From positions 54,331,445-54,395,444 of the forward strand of contig OX352772.1 of NCBI GenBank assembly GCA_947095535.1: DNA of 64,000 nucleotides, given 5' to 3'. Below, piece after piece: positions 11,283 to 24,935 of this stretch. The translations under genes and the position numbers were made by a program. Origin of the DNA: Poecilobothrus nobilitatus. Its lineage: Eukaryota; Arthropoda; Insecta; Diptera; Dolichopodidae. Position 1 is the first letter of the stretch. Each line of letters begins with the position of its first letter. Below the pieces are notes generated by a model that was given only the letters and a program-made list of their open reading frames with translations, searched no databases and was not told the DNA's origin.

Positions 11283-13669
11283 TTAATAATGATAAGATTT
11301 TAAATATCGTAAGTTTAATTTAAAAATGTTTAACTTTCTATAATACAAATTTTAAAGATCCTAAGACGTCAATTTTAATGAATACCGTTAATTTTGAAAA
11401 AAATACTAAATGACCCCATTGTAACTTTAGTTGGAAATAAATTTCGGTTGTTCTACATTTTTTCAATTTAAGTTATTTAAAAAACTAAGATTATAGTTGA
11501 TCCTTTTTAAAATTGATTACAATTGTTTATTTAAGCATACCTTTTATTTGCGGTAACAGAATAGCAGTTGTTTAATTAACCATCCCTTTTAGCTCTTTTA
11601 TCCTTTCTATTTTATTCTTATACTGTAATAATAGTTGAAAAATTAAATAGTCTCGCTTAATACCTTCGATGTTCTATCTAATAATTTTCGTAAATTTACT
11701 TTAAGAAAAAGTATCATTCTGCAAGCATGCAGTTTCATATTGTGAATTGTATCCGAGTTCAATAATTTTGAATAACTTAATGTTAAAACTAATTAAAAAA
11801 AAACATAACCTATTGAAAATTGATTAATTACATGTTAAAGTTATATTAAATATACATATTATATTAAACATGATGTATTTACTTAAAATAATCAACATAT
11901 AAACATTCAAATATGTATATAAAAAGAAAAAAAAATCTTTCAAAAAACAAAAAGGAAATGAAACTTTTGATTTTGACGAGCACATTTTTATAATATCCTA
12001 TATTTAAGTTACATTCAACCTCAATCTGCGTATTTAAAGAAAATACAAAACAAAACCGAAAAATATACTCTTTTTGAAAATTAAATTTTTATTATACATA
12101 TGTAGCTAATTATGATACTTAGGAAACTCTTTACTTATTTCTTTTTGTTAACGTTATTTTTTTGTTATTTTTTTTCCCATTTTTTTTTGAATTTCCACCT
12201 CTTTGAAGATGCCGATATTTATAAATCTTTTCAAAGCTTTCAAAGTATGAGTATCTGTAAAAATTAATGCAAGTATTTATGTTTATATTTTTCTTTCTTT
12301 TTTCTTTTACTCATATTTAAAAGAAAACTATACAAAATATAAAATATACATATATGTACCATAAAGGATTCATCCTTCATTTCTTTTTCTTTCATCTTTT
12401 TTGTTTTTTTTTTTTTTGTTTTTTAATATTACTATTAAAATGTTCTACATTTTATCTAACAAAAGAAAACGAAAAGAAAAACATAAAAGAACTGTAAAAT
12501 TAAAAAAGAAAATCCATCAAAAAAAAAAAATTTAAATAAAAAGTGAATGTGCGTAGAGAAGTGGGCAAATAAATAAAGAAAGTTAAGGAAAATCAAAAAA
12601 AAAAAAATTATATATCCTTTCCTTTTTTCTCTACTGTGTAATAAAGCTAAACCGCTAACTATTTTTCACAAAAACAAAATTTAAATATTAAAACAAAAAA
12701 AGTAAATATTATATAAAAAAAAAAAAAAACTAGTACACAATGCACTTTAAATAAATATATCCTTAAATATCAAAAATAAAAAAAATAAAAAAAAACCACT
12801 CCCGACCATCCCCATCATTCATTTTCTTCTGATACTTATCTTTCTGATACAGCCGCTTTATTTAAACATTGTATATATTATAATGTATATATGTATGTAT
12901 GCATATATTGAAAAACAAAAATTTACTGTATTTCTTTCTATTTATACACAACCTCTCGACATACATTTCTTTGTCGGAATCTTACATCTTTTCCCTTACT
13001 TTTTATTATTATTATATTTTTGCGTTACTGCGAAACACTTGAAATACATATTATATAATATAGTATAAACTTAAGGTATACGTTTTACACATTAGAAAGA
13101 GCGTATATATATATATATAAAGTACATACACATAGTTTATAAAAGAGGTTTTCATTTACTATTGTCATTTATAAAATGTAACAAGTCTCTAAGAGATTTC
13201 TTTTGTGTATATGTATATATAAATAAAGAAAGTGGGACCCGACATTATGCACTATTAAATATTTCTTCTTGCTTCATATAAAGATAAAAGAAAATTTTTT
13301 TTTCTTTGTTTTTGTTTTTTGTTTTTATTTTTTGGATAAATAAAGAAAAGTTTAAATCGCTACATCTAAAATAAAAAGGTTTTCTGTAGCAATATATAAG
13401 AAACAAAATTTAGATATATCCTTTAGATTTAATTAAAGTTTTTCAAACAAAAGCTTTTCATTTATATTGTATTCTTAAAATTAAATGAGTCTAGGTCGTT
13501 TGAGAACCTTGTGTTTCAAAAGTGATCTGTGATAGGTATATAAAAAATAATATTGTAATTAATGTTATATGAATGAATTTATTAATGTTCAATGGGCATA
13601 TCAATTAAAATAAATATCTGTAGTTAGAATCTGTAGAATAGAATAGAATAAATCTGTAGAAATAAATCA
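11283..13669. other. A+T-rich non-coding stretch
   Basis: No gene. Low-complexity A/T DNA with a (TA)n run near 13105-13121. Open frames here are low-complexity. Confidence 0.75.
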
Positions 13670-14196
13670 TCAACCCAATCAATGGTTAAACCATTGTTAT
13701 ACCATCCAAGAAGGTTATACTATCTTTGGTTATGCCATGCAGGAAGGTGTTATATACTACTGTACGCTGTAATCTACTGATAGCCCTGACTCTCTAGTAA
13801 ATAATAATAACATTAATAACTACTTAATACTAATACCAATAATAATTGTAAGAACAACAAGGATACAGTGACAGTGGAGTTGCCTTCAATTAGTACCTCA
13901 TGCAGGAAGATGTTATATACTACTGCATGTTGTAACTGTTAATGGCTATAGTCACTAGTTAGCAAAATAGTAATAATAATAGGCGGCCTCATTGTTACCT
14001 GACAATCCCCCAATTCAATGTTTCCGCATCCTTGTCCTATCCTTTCCTATCGCTACTCCTTAGCCAATATACTGCGTTAGCAGATAGGGGTTTCATCCCA
14101 TTATATTGATTAAAAGCGGAGGTAGGTTTAGTCAGTAAGAATCTGACATTACCAAGGGGGTATTCTTGGTATCTTTGCAAGATTCTCACTTCCCTT
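13670..14196 (+). repeat. R430 copy, longest in the window
   Basis: This is the longest copy of an unclassified interspersed repeat. A 5' block is internally duplicated: CATGCAGGAAGGTGTTATAT at 13737 recurs as CATGCAGGAAGATGTTATAT at 13899 (spacing 162). It is followed by an AATAATAATAGGCGG tract, a C-rich segment, TTAGCCAATATACTGCGTTAG, GGGTTTCATCCCATTATAT and a 3' block with two small hairpins (GTCAG..CTGAC and CCAAG..TTGG) that ends at CACTTCCCTT. No open frame. GGTTTCATCCC is weakly box-B-like, so a tRNA-derived SINE cannot be excluded, but no convincing poly(A) end or box A is seen. Confidence 0.75.
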
Positions 14197-17100
14197 AAAA
14201 AAAAAGTAAAAATTTAAATGTTTATTCTTATATGTTTATCATTTCTTTACTATAAGTTTTGGCTATGCTTCTATGATCAAATTTTTTTCACTCATAAAAA
14301 AATACTTTTAATTCTCTGTTTAAAAAAATTTCTATAAGAAATGTGTTCTAAATTTTTTTTTAACAGTTAAATATCCTTTTTTCTCTTAACTAAAATCTTC
14401 TGTTGACTTAAAATTTTGAAATTTTTTCATTTTCGTTTATGTATTATAAACGTTTTTGCATATTATTGAATCCAGCTAATTAAAATAAATTTTTTTTTTT
14501 ATTATAAAGGGAAGAACAAGCGTAATATAAGCTTTTTCTGACACATATTAATACCATTCAATAATCCTTAAAGGAGATGATAATAATGTGTAATTAATTG
14601 AAAATTGGGTTACGCAATCACTTTCTCTGTATTAATAAGATTTTTTTTTATTATTTATAATTATAAATTATCTTTTTGAATATTATCGATTATAAAAGGA
14701 AAAATTAATTGAATATTGGATTTAATTTGAGTAGATTTAAAATGGTTGAAAAATATTAAAAATATTAATGTAATAAAAGTTTAAGATACTGATATTGCGA
14801 TACAATATTTATAAATGTTATTCCGGAAGGAAGGAAAACAATATTTATAAATATTATTCCGGAAAGAAGGAAAATTTTGCGATATAGAATATACAATTAT
14901 ATCAATATGATATAACATTTCTCCAAAACTTTCACTAACCAGTTCCTTGGCCGCATCTAAACATAACAGACCATTCCTGGGTCGCATTCATTGAACACAA
15001 CAGACCATTTGAAACAAAGTTTTTTCGCTAAAAATAAACCAAAAGATAAATGATTGAATTATATTCTAAATCTGATATAGAAATGTGCGGTGGTTGGTGA
15101 ATGGGATACACCTTGAGAAAATCATACAATAATATAGTAAATCAATGTTTTGATTGGAACTCTTAAAGCACTCAATGGAAATCGTACTCACGCCTAAAAT
15201 GACTAACCAATGGACAATGAAAACAAATTTTTGCTGCAGTATGCCGTCGTAATCCATCTTAGATCAAAATACTAAACAAAGTAAACTATAAAAACTAAGT
15301 TTGCCGAAGAAAATTGTAAGATAGTTCTTTAAATATTAACTTTATATGTGATAAATTGTTTGAGAGCAAAACTTCTTGTCTTCATTCTAATTTCATTACG
15401 AATTCAAATGAATTTACTTATTTATTTCATGTTTGCTGTTAAATAATAGTTTACAATTCACATTTAGTGTTAGACTAATCAGCCTAAGGATTACTAAATA
15501 TCTTGTAATTTTAGGATAGTCTCTCATAGGACATAACATGTGCCGTATGTTCGTATGTTCGCTATAATATTCATGTACAAAAATGTCTTTTTATATTTTA
15601 GCTTTTAAAATTAAAAAAATTATTAGTCTTGAAGTCAATATTGTTATTATGACTTTTAAATCATTAAGATCTAACTCTCCATAGCAACGAGATAATAATT
15701 TTTTGTTTTCCAATTATTTAGCCACAAGGTAAGAATTTTTTAAGTTTATCCAATTATTATTTATCAAGAATTTTAATAAATGCATACATACATAGGTACA
15801 TACATATATCTACCTAAATAAATAAAATTTTCAATGTTGTAAGTTTCCAATTTTTGTAATTATCCCAGAAATAATAAAAGAAATCGAAATCTAAAGAATA
15901 AATCTTAAGTTTTTAAATCAGCATGTGCAAATGAAGAAAATAAAAAAAAAAAAAAACCGCGTCTGAATTTAACGCCACTTATAATAATATAAAAACAAAA
16001 GTCTATACAGTTCCTTATTATACCCGTACTATACAATATTATGTGCCTATATACTTTTTTATACATACATCATAATATTACATAAATATAATGCATATGT
16101 TTTATATATGAATTTTTTAAAACTATGTATATATATAGAGATATATGTATATAATACATAAAATTATATTTAGGTATGCTTTGGTCGCGTAATTTACCAC
16201 TTATTAATTTTTTTTTTTTTTTTATTTATTGTTTTGTAAAATCCCAGACATTTTTTAAATATGAATATATAATATGTATGTATGTATGTAAGAAAAATTT
16301 GTATTATATTTTTTGTTTGTCTCACTTTTGTTTTGGTTTTTTGTTTTTTTTTTTTTTAAGCCAACCGCAATTACAATTACATATTTTAATACATAAGAAC
16401 TTACAATACAATATACATAGGTATATATATAATAGTTTTATATAACCTACATTATATAATACATATGTATATAAAATTAAAATACTTCTAAATTCTGTTT
16501 TTATTTTTTTTTTTCTTTTGGTCTTTGAAATAAGTATGGTCGCGTTGCAACATACATACATACATGTTTGATATAAGCAAATAAAATAAGTTGATTCATA
16601 CATTAGAGTATTAGACGCATCGTAGTAATTCACAATTCACTTCAATTCCCAAAATATGAATTTGTTTTTTTTTTATTTTTGTTTTTAAATAAAAAAGTCG
16701 TCTAGATAAAAAGTAAAATTAAGAAATGGTTTAGAAAAATAAAAAATAAAATAATTTTTTAACTATAAATAAGGGTCTGATAACGAATAAAAAAACAAAA
16801 AAATTTCTGCAAATATGAAAAATAAACAAAGCAAAATGTTTTAGTAATTGCTTTGGAATAGGTACATAGGATAAAATTTTTTATAAATTTTTTTATGATT
16901 TATATTCTAAATATTTTATGATTTTATTTTTTTTAATTAATTAATGGAAATTATTTTTGCATCTATGTACGTATTATGTATGTATATGCAGACCAAAAGA
17001 AACAACTTAGAGAAGTTATACTTATTTCAAAGGCCGCTTAATTTTAATATTATAATATTAGTACCTATAATGTACCTATGCAATTATTTTTTGTAATGTA

Positions 17101-17297
17101 CCTATGCAAAAATTCTCATTTTGATGAAAATTAAGGAATACCCAACCGATGGAGGAAATTTACTGAAAATGTACTGAAAACTTTAATTTAAATATTCAAT
17201 GTCCCACAGCAGTATCATATGTCATTTTACTGACCGCATCATCAAAATAAAAAGCTATTGAGGATCGATATTATAATAATGAAATTATACTTTTATT
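14197..17297. other. A+T-rich non-coding stretch with 36-bp tandem duplication
   Basis: No gene is recognised. A 36-base unit starting CAATATTTATAAATGTTATT is tandemly duplicated at 14803-14874. A slightly less A/T-rich part at 14930-15260 has a minus-strand 63-codon frame that I do not recognise; it might be a very decayed transposon piece. (TATG)n/(TACA)n runs occur near 16276 and 16555. Confidence 0.65.
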
Positions 17298-17705
17298 TTC
17301 CTTATTTCCACTTGTAAATATGGAGCGACTAATGAGTCAATTAATATTCAAATTTTGACTGAGCTTCAGTTTCTGTAATAATTATAGTTTCATTGGTTTG
17401 ACTAAACTGTTCATTAAGACGGCTGTAGTTATTGTACAAGACAAGACTCTAAAATCCAAATATTTTTTATATTTGTACGCCATCTGTTATCTTATACAAT
17501 AATTATTTTATATTTATTTTGTTATTATTACGATATGATATTAATTATAGGATACATATATATTTATTTTTTATTTAATATACTAATTATATTATATTAT
17601 AAGAAAAATTTATATTATTTTTTATTAATTTATATAATTATGAATAAGCCGAAGTTTGAACGCGTCATCTTTGGAATTGAAAGGTTGGTGTCTTAGATGA
17701 TATCT
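17298..17705 (-). repeat. SINE-B copy
   Basis: In minus-strand order it runs from a decayed tRNA-like head (near 17705-17640), through an A/T-rich middle with a CTTGTACAATAACTACAGCCG block (17437-17417), an AAACTGAAGC block (about 17375-17364) and a tail near 17310. The same order of blocks is seen in the copies at 26841, 30570, 39956, 44930 and 53404. Box A and B are badly decayed here. Confidence 0.65.
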
Positions 17706-20700
17706 CCTCCTGGTATTAATAAAAGTTATTGTTATTTTAATCGCTTGTGAAACAAATATTAGCTTACCCGAATTATATATGCACATAATTAAAAAAAAAC
17801 TCTTGAAGATATATTAAAAAAGTATTAAAATGAAAACCGATAAAGATCAAACAGAATAAGGTATATACAGAATAAGGTATATTTGACAAAAACAGAATTA
17901 AATTTTCAAATTAGTTTTAGTTTAATTTATTGTCCAAAATATTTACATAATACATAGGTAGGTATATGCATAATTTTATCTAATAAATTTGACAGCCAAA
18001 TACAAATTTTGACAATTAACAATTCATTCTAGAGCTCATGCTAATATTAATTAACAAAAAAAAAATGACGAAAATTTTTTTTGACTGAAAGAGATAAAAC
18101 ATATACAATAAGTCTTTATATATCTATTTTTTAACGCTTAATAAATTTTAAAATGGCAATAATTGAATTTTTCGCAACAACATACAAAAACATCTACACT
18201 TGCCTAAAGTTATGCTATTACTTTATAATCATAATAATGCGTGAATAGTTAAGATATCCCTCCTATTCCTCCAATAACGGAAGTACAGTTAGTTAGAGGT
18301 GGTTTAGTATAATTACAAAACTTAATTTTATATACATACATATATAGTATATTCTCTTCATATTCTAGTACATATATACTCTTTCACATGCCATTTAGGT
18401 AACACTATAAAAGATAATTACAAATAAATCGTATCGTAAGAATATATGTACTACCTATATATAATATTATATTATATAATACGTAGGTATACTAACCAAC
18501 AAAATAGATTTTTTTATTTATTATGAATCATTCATTCATACATATATTACTACAATACACTTAAGAAATTCGATAAGGGTGACTGCTTAACAGAAAAAGA
18601 AAACAACAACAAATAAATATAAAAATATAATACAAAACGCGAAATAAAAAACGCAAATCATATCCATATACGGTAAGCGGGGTAAATATAAAAACCTAGA
18701 CGACGTATATTCTTTTATATTGTTGTTTTTGTATTTTACGTTAGACGAATAATAAAATCAATTTTTTTTTTTTTTGTTTTTTCGTTTCTAAATTAAAACT
18801 TAAATTAATTTGCTCGCAATTTATAGGCGGGGGTTAAAAAAATAAAAACAAAAATAAGCTAACAAAAAATCATAGAAATAAAAAAAATAAATGGTCGCAC
18901 TGTTGAATTTTTAATAAAGGATCTGATGTCAGCGCGATTTAAACACAATGAGGACATAACAACAATTTTCTTCAATTTTTTTTTTTAATTTTTCTCAATT
19001 TTTTAAAATCTGAAATCAATTAAATTTTTTTTTTTTAAACATACTAATATGAAATAAATATTAATATAGTTTTATATATAATATACATAATATATAACAC
19101 ATAAACACAATGGTATGTATGTATGTAAACAGATAAATGTGTTGCAGCCATTATTTGCGTTTTTTAATACTATTTTGTTAATAGATTTGGGGTATAAAAA
19201 AAATAAAATAAAAAAATGGAAAACAAAACACTTAGAACAAAAAAAAAAAAATAATAAAAAAAAAACAAATAAAGAATTTGAAAAACAAAAAAAAAATTAA
19301 AATAAATTAGAAATAAAGATATAAATAATACATAACGAGTTAGAAAAAAATATATAATATCCTGTAGGATTTAAAATATTACTTATTTTGTTGCTAAGGC
19401 GGAATTTTTAATGCCCGTTGTTATGGGGAAGAATTTAATTTTTTTATTATTTTTGTCATTTTGTCTTAAGGGAGTGTCAATCTTTGTTAAAAAGAATATT
19501 ATTATATACATATGTACGTACAAAACGTTCTCTCTAACCCGCAATCTTTTTTCAGACAACAAAAAAAAAAAGATCCTTCAAAGCAATTATTATTTGGTTG
19601 TTATTTACAATTTTTTAAACCTCTACGTATAAAAATTAAAAAAAAAAAAAACAACGTATTTTTTTTTTTTTTTAAACGTTACAAAAATTTTTATATATTT
19701 GAAAACTAATCTATATAACACCAAATTAAGTAAATTTCTTATTAATATATTGCCCCCCATTCGAGTACTCTATATTATAATTTTTTATTTTGCTTTTAAC
19801 AATTTTTTATTATTTTAGCTATAATTATATGCATTTTATTTTTTAAATTTAATAAACCAACTATAATTTTTTCATATTGATAAAAATTAACCTAAACTTA
19901 CTTCTAAACTTAATACTAATCCCTAACCTATCCTACAACTAATTAATCCACAAGCTGCTTCTTTAACCTAACGTATAGTCAACCTCTAAACGTTACGTTA
20001 AACCTAACGTATGGACATGAAATTAAGAAGTATTCGAAAATAACCAACCCCCATTCCTTGCAAAAATATAATTTTTTAGAGTTTTCTAGTCGAAAATGTT
20101 TGTGGATCTGGAAAACATAACTCAGTTCGCTTATTTAATTGATCCCAAACAGAAATTATGAAATAAGTTCGATAGAACTTCAAATATAACATTTGAAAAT
20201 TTTCAGACTTGTTCTATTCCTTAAGCAAGTTTATCAATTAACATGAAAAAAATATTGAGGACATAAACAATAAGGTCTGGAGCCATTTATAAATAAAAAA
20301 AAAAAAGTTTTTCAAAGACTGTAAAAAAAATTGGAAAACCTTTCAAATTACCAGTATATTAAAATAAAGGATCATTACAAAATTTTGTCAAATTAATCCA
20401 GATGAACGGTATAATCTGAGCAAGTTTTTGATTATGGCTCTATATACAGAAGTAAATCTTACATCCCTACTTTAAGTAATGATTCAATTCCTTTAAATTT
20501 ATTTCCTCACTAATTATTTATAGAAAAAAAAAAAACAATTTTTTTCTTTTTTTTTTAATTAATGACATATTACCATAACCAAAAAAAAACAAAAAAAAAA
20601 ACATTTGTTTGTTTTTTTTTTTATTCTTTCAAATCCTGACAAACACACAAAAGGCATTACAATAAAAAAAAAAAATTAGAATTGCATAATCACTATTTTT

Positions 20701-22273
20701 TTTTTTAGTTTAAAGTTTAATATTAAAAAAAAAAAAACATGTTTAATTCAAAAAAAAATTTTTGTGGTAAAATGCTTAATATATGTATATAGGTATATAG
20801 GTGAATAACAATAAGAACAATATCAAACAAAATATACCATTCAACCACTATACTCTCTATATTATATACTTACTTACTATATTCAAATGCTTTTTTGCAT
20901 ATTATAGACATGTGTGTGTATTTGCGTGTATTAAAAGTCCATAAAATATTAACGCCAAACGAGACCAAAAAAAAAAAAAAATACATAAATAAACTGCTGT
21001 TTTTCAGAAGCTTCCGAAATATACAAAAAAAAAAAAAAAAAAAAAAAGAAATAACAAAAAGATCGCCATAATTTATGAACTGACCTTGAATAAAATTCTG
21101 GCTATTTCTATCGTCGCAGTTTTTTAAGTTTTTTTTTTTCATTTTTTCTCGCATATGCATTGTCAGCTTCTCACTGGGTATCCAATGTGATTTTTCGTAT
21201 TCTTCAATTTTTAAATTTTTGCTTTTAATTTCGCAAAAAAAATGTTTTTTTTTTTTTATTTTTTATTTTGGTATTGAATGTAATCTGTACCATTAAATTT
21301 TCAAATTTTTACCAATGCCATAACATTAATTGTATGTACTTTTGTGTGTGTTTTTTTTTTTTTTTTGTGATTCTTGGTTTCGTATCGTTGATTATGTGTT
21401 GTTGTTTTCCTTATGATTTCCAATTATGATATGACAACTTTGGAATTTTTAAAAAAAAAAAACTGAATTTTTTAAATAAGCGTTAGGTAAAAAAAAAATT
21501 AAAATTTTTTATAAAAAATATTTTAGAAGTTATGTTATACTTAATTTTAAAAAAAAATTATTTTGAATTTTTATCACCATTTAATCGTACTGTATAACCA
21601 TAATCATAATATGAAAATAGTTCCTGATTTGCCAATTTGCATCACTGTCAAATGCAAGTTAATTTGTACAACCATTTTAACTTTAATTAACAAAACAAAC
21701 AAAGCAACTCAATTTAGATAGTTAACCGAAAACTTCATAATATCTTCAGATATCATAATAGATGGTATATGATAAGAGTTTGAAATATTAGCTGGATGTA
21801 CGGAAGATTTTAGAATTTCCTCTTCAAAATACTTAAGTTTTATTTAAGTTTTAGAAGAATATTAACATTTTTCTTCAAAATATCCCTCTAAATTTTTCTA
21901 CCTATCCCCCATAATCCTAATTTTCCTAATTCCGATTTCCCCAATCATCCTTCCGACATCGCTATCTCCAAAACCAAACTTTTGTATTAAAGGTTCCATC
22001 CTAAAGTTCGGTTTTAAAAGGAGGGTGGTTTTGATTGGTTACAGTCCAACACTACTCTGAGGAAGCATGTGCAGTTCGTCTTGGAGACTTTCGAGTTTTT
22101 CACCAACTCTCGTTAAAGAAAAAAATAAAAGATATCAAATAAGTTGTTTTTTTCTTTTGTTATTTAAAATTGATTGATAGTTCGATTATCTCTTCGCAGA
22201 GTGTAATTTTCATGATGGTTATAGTGATATTTTTCACTTTCAGGATTATAATCATTGTTTAAAATAAGTTTTT
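17706..22273. other. A+T-rich non-coding stretch
   Basis: No gene. It contains A23 at 21025-21047, a duplicated AACCTAACGTAT (19965 and 20001, spacing 36) and a C-richer patch at 21880-22100 (including TCCCATCCTAAAG-like and GAGGAAGCATGTGCAG blocks) that could be an old transposon UTR I do not recognise. Open frames in the 19-21 kb area are Lys/Asn/Phe low-complexity translations of A/T tracts. Confidence 0.7.
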
Positions 22274-22322
22274 TTTTGTACCTATATAAAATATTTAATA
22301 AATATTTTATATAGGTACAAAA
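22274..22322. repeat. 49-bp perfect palindrome
   Basis: A 24-base left arm (22274-22297, containing GTACCTATATAAAATATT) is matched perfectly by the right arm (22299-22322), with a single central A. It could extrude as a cruciform or form a foldback hairpin in RNA. No repeat family or flanking target duplication is apparent. Confidence 0.85.
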
Positions 22323-23602
22323 TATTCAAATAATACAAAAATAATTTTTAAGACTACTTTTAAAGTTTGCAAATAAGAGTTTGACATGAAAATGTGTTAA
22401 TGTAAATGTAAATATTATAATTTATTTTTAATTAATGAAGATTAAGCTAACATATCAGTACGAACTACACTGTAGCTCCTTAGTATAGCTTTAAACATAG
22501 GAGAATTTTATTAAAAAAATTGGTGTTGAGTTTCTTTAGGATTTATACAACAATAGTACTGCTCTGGCACAAAATAGTTTAGAAAACTTCTTAAGTTCAT
22601 CTTCAAGAGTTCACGTCAGAAAAGGGAAACTACCCAGATATTTAATTTCGTCTTTAACATAAGGATATCATGTGTATTTAAAATAATATTTTGTGTTGTA
22701 TGTTGTATCTATATTTAAAAAAAAAATAGACTAATATCCAAGCAGCAGAATAACACTTTTAAAATTTGACAACAATAACATTTGATAACTATTACATTCA
22801 AATAATTAACTTATAGTTAGTCACTGACGCCACTTTATAAATGTAATATCTTTAATATTTTTTGCCTAGTTTGATTTTTTTGATTTTAGTTACTGCAAAT
22901 CAAATTATATTTTACATTATTTTAATTGATATAAAAATTTTGATTACAAAACATTAAATTACTCTACTATACAGTTAATGTTCATTGGTTTTTTCTACTT
23001 TAATGTCAGAAATGGTTCTGATATTTTCGAACAAAAAAAAAAAAACTGAAAATGTTTACTGGTTAACCTTCAAAACTTGTTTATTTTCCTTTCTTTTTTT
23101 TTTGTTTTTTGTTTGTTTTTTTTTTTTGTTTGACAGTCAACTCATTTATAACTTCTATACATCTATTTAAGTATTTTTGTTCTTTAAGTATTGTTCTTTT
23201 ATTTTCAAATGGTCAAACAAACCTTTTATTCAATGTTTAATAAAATGACCAAATATTCACCTGTACTACATAATAGTAATAATTTTCAATGTTTTTGATT
23301 TTTTTTTTTATTTCGCTAGCGTTTTTTTTTTGTAAGCAATTCTAGATTGTGTTATTCAAATGACGTGATAAATCTATCTATTTGTTTGTTTGCAGTTATA
23401 TTCGTTATTACTTATTACCGAGTCTAAATCTTTGTAACATACTCAATGTTCAAAATGAAATATTTAAAATTAGTTTTAATAATAATATTTGACAGTCCAT
23501 TCAACTGGTGTTAATGGTTGAGTCTAAGATTTTTAATTTGATTCCTATTTCAGAATTTAGTTGATGTTCTCGTATCATATACATATTTTAAAAACGTTTT
23601 GT
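22323..23602. other. A+T-rich non-coding stretch
   Basis: I see no gene or recognisable repeat. Confidence 0.75.
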
Positions 23603-24371
23603 TATACCCTACACATTAAGTATAGGATAGATTAACTTTGGTATGGTATTTGTAACCACTAAAAGGAAGCGAGTTAGATATGGACATGTATATATATTCT
23701 GAATCAGGATCACCTCTTGAGTCGATTTAGCGATGTCCGTCCATCCGTCCGTCCGTTCGCACGATAACTCAAAAACTAATGAAGCTATCTTGATGAAATT
23801 TATATAGTAGGTTACTAATTACGAAAGGAAGGCTAAATTCGAATCTGGAAAAAATCGGTCCATGGGTTCGGGTACCTCGCATACAACTCCCAAACCCGAA
23901 CAAGCATATCTTCGAAATTAATAAAGATAGAAACTGCAAATTTGATACGAGGGTGTTTTTTCCTGAATCCCTGATTTGCCTAAAATTTCAGATGAATTGG
24001 AATGGTTGTTCGGGTATCTCCCACACAACTCCCAAGAACGAACAAGCATATCTTCGAAATTAATAAATATAAAAACTTGAAATTTGATATAAGAGTCTAC
24101 CCTGTTCTGATAATGTCTCTAAAATTTGTGATGAATTGGGGAGGTGGTCCGGGTGCCTTCACACACTTCCCAAGATCTAACAAGCATATCTTCGAATTTA
24201 GTAAAGATAGAAACCTGAAATTTTGTACAAAGGTTGTAAAAGCATTTATTTTTTTAGCTTATATTAAATACCTAACTAAAATAACTTATGGATTTTTAAT
24301 TTAATTTGAATTTTTTAGGTGTAGGGTATAAATAAGTCGGTTGCATCGACTTACTGTTACATTTACTTGTT
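23603..24371 (+). mobile_element. Helentron/DINE-like non-autonomous element, near-complete
   Basis: The copy has all expected structural parts in order. A 5' subterminal inverted repeat TATACCCTACAC (23603-23614) is matched perfectly by GTGTAGGGTATA at 24319-24330. A TATATATATTCTGAATCAGG core is followed by GTCGATTTAGCGATG and a GTCC microsatellite (about 23735-23760), then GCACGATAACTCAAAAAC. The centre holds three tandem units of about 140 bp, whose CAAGCATATCTTCGAA block starts at 23901, 24043 and 24181. The 3' end has a 7-bp hairpin (TAAGTCG/CGACTTA, 24333-24353) and a CTGTTACATTTACTTGTTTT tail. The architecture matches mini-me/DINE-1 elements, which are non-autonomous helentrons of flies (established knowledge). 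A 100-codon plus-strand frame at 24002-24304 is just a readthrough of the tandem units. The element would depend on a Rep/Helicase from elsewhere. Confidence 0.82.
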
Positions 24372-24935
24372 TTTGAGTAATGTTCCTGTGCAATTACCTA
24401 CCCTACTCAGTCATTTTTTAGTAATAACTTTAAAAACAATTTCAATTTAAGCTGACTTTGTTTATTCTGACAGTTACTTTGTAGAGAAAGAATAGTCTAC
24501 GCTCGGACCCCGATTTACACCTTTTCAATTTAAAACTTTTCGATTTACACCTTGAGTCTACTTGAATTAATTTTTTTTCCATTTTCGCTCTTTTTTTTTA
24601 TTTACACCCAATTTCAATTTCTTGTTGTCAATTATTTTTCAATTTAAGATAAGATTTTTCGTTTTATGTTAATTTTTTTTACAATTAAAAATGAAAATTA
24701 TTAACTTGACATTGAAGACTACTTTATCAATTTTCATTTTGTTTTAAATCTTTTCTTTTTTTTACGGCCATCATTTCAGGAACGCATACTGGTCGTAAAT
24801 GGGGAACAGAGTGTATTATTAGCTTACTTATCCTTTAATACAGCTATATAACTGTTACCATTTTTTAAAAGTCTTTAGAATTTACTTTTAAAAGATTAAA
24901 AATAATCTGGTTTAAATTATATATGTGTTTAAATT
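24372..24935. other. A+T-rich stretch with GATTTACACC direct repeats
   Basis: No gene. The motif CGATTTACACCTT occurs twice 29 bases apart near 24511-24555 and a degraded third copy (ATTTACACCC) near 24600. The origin is unknown. Confidence 0.6.

Noticed and set aside
15066..15257. 63-codon minus-strand frame with fairly balanced composition
   Set aside because: No motif, no neighbouring exon and no repeat match that I can support. It is left as unexplained DNA.
16322..16633. 103-codon minus-strand frame, the longest in the window
   Set aside because: It is made of TACA microsatellite and A/T tract translations (Tyr/Cys/Ile repeats and a Lys-rich end).
19921..20012. Telomere-like CCTAAC words (also at about 1180)
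   Set aside because: Only isolated units, not a tandem array, and flies lack the TTAGG telomere repeat.
24002..24304. 100-codon plus-strand frame
   Set aside because: It reads through two of the ~140-bp tandem units of a helentron-like element. The repeated HIFE motif comes from the repeat, not from a protein family.
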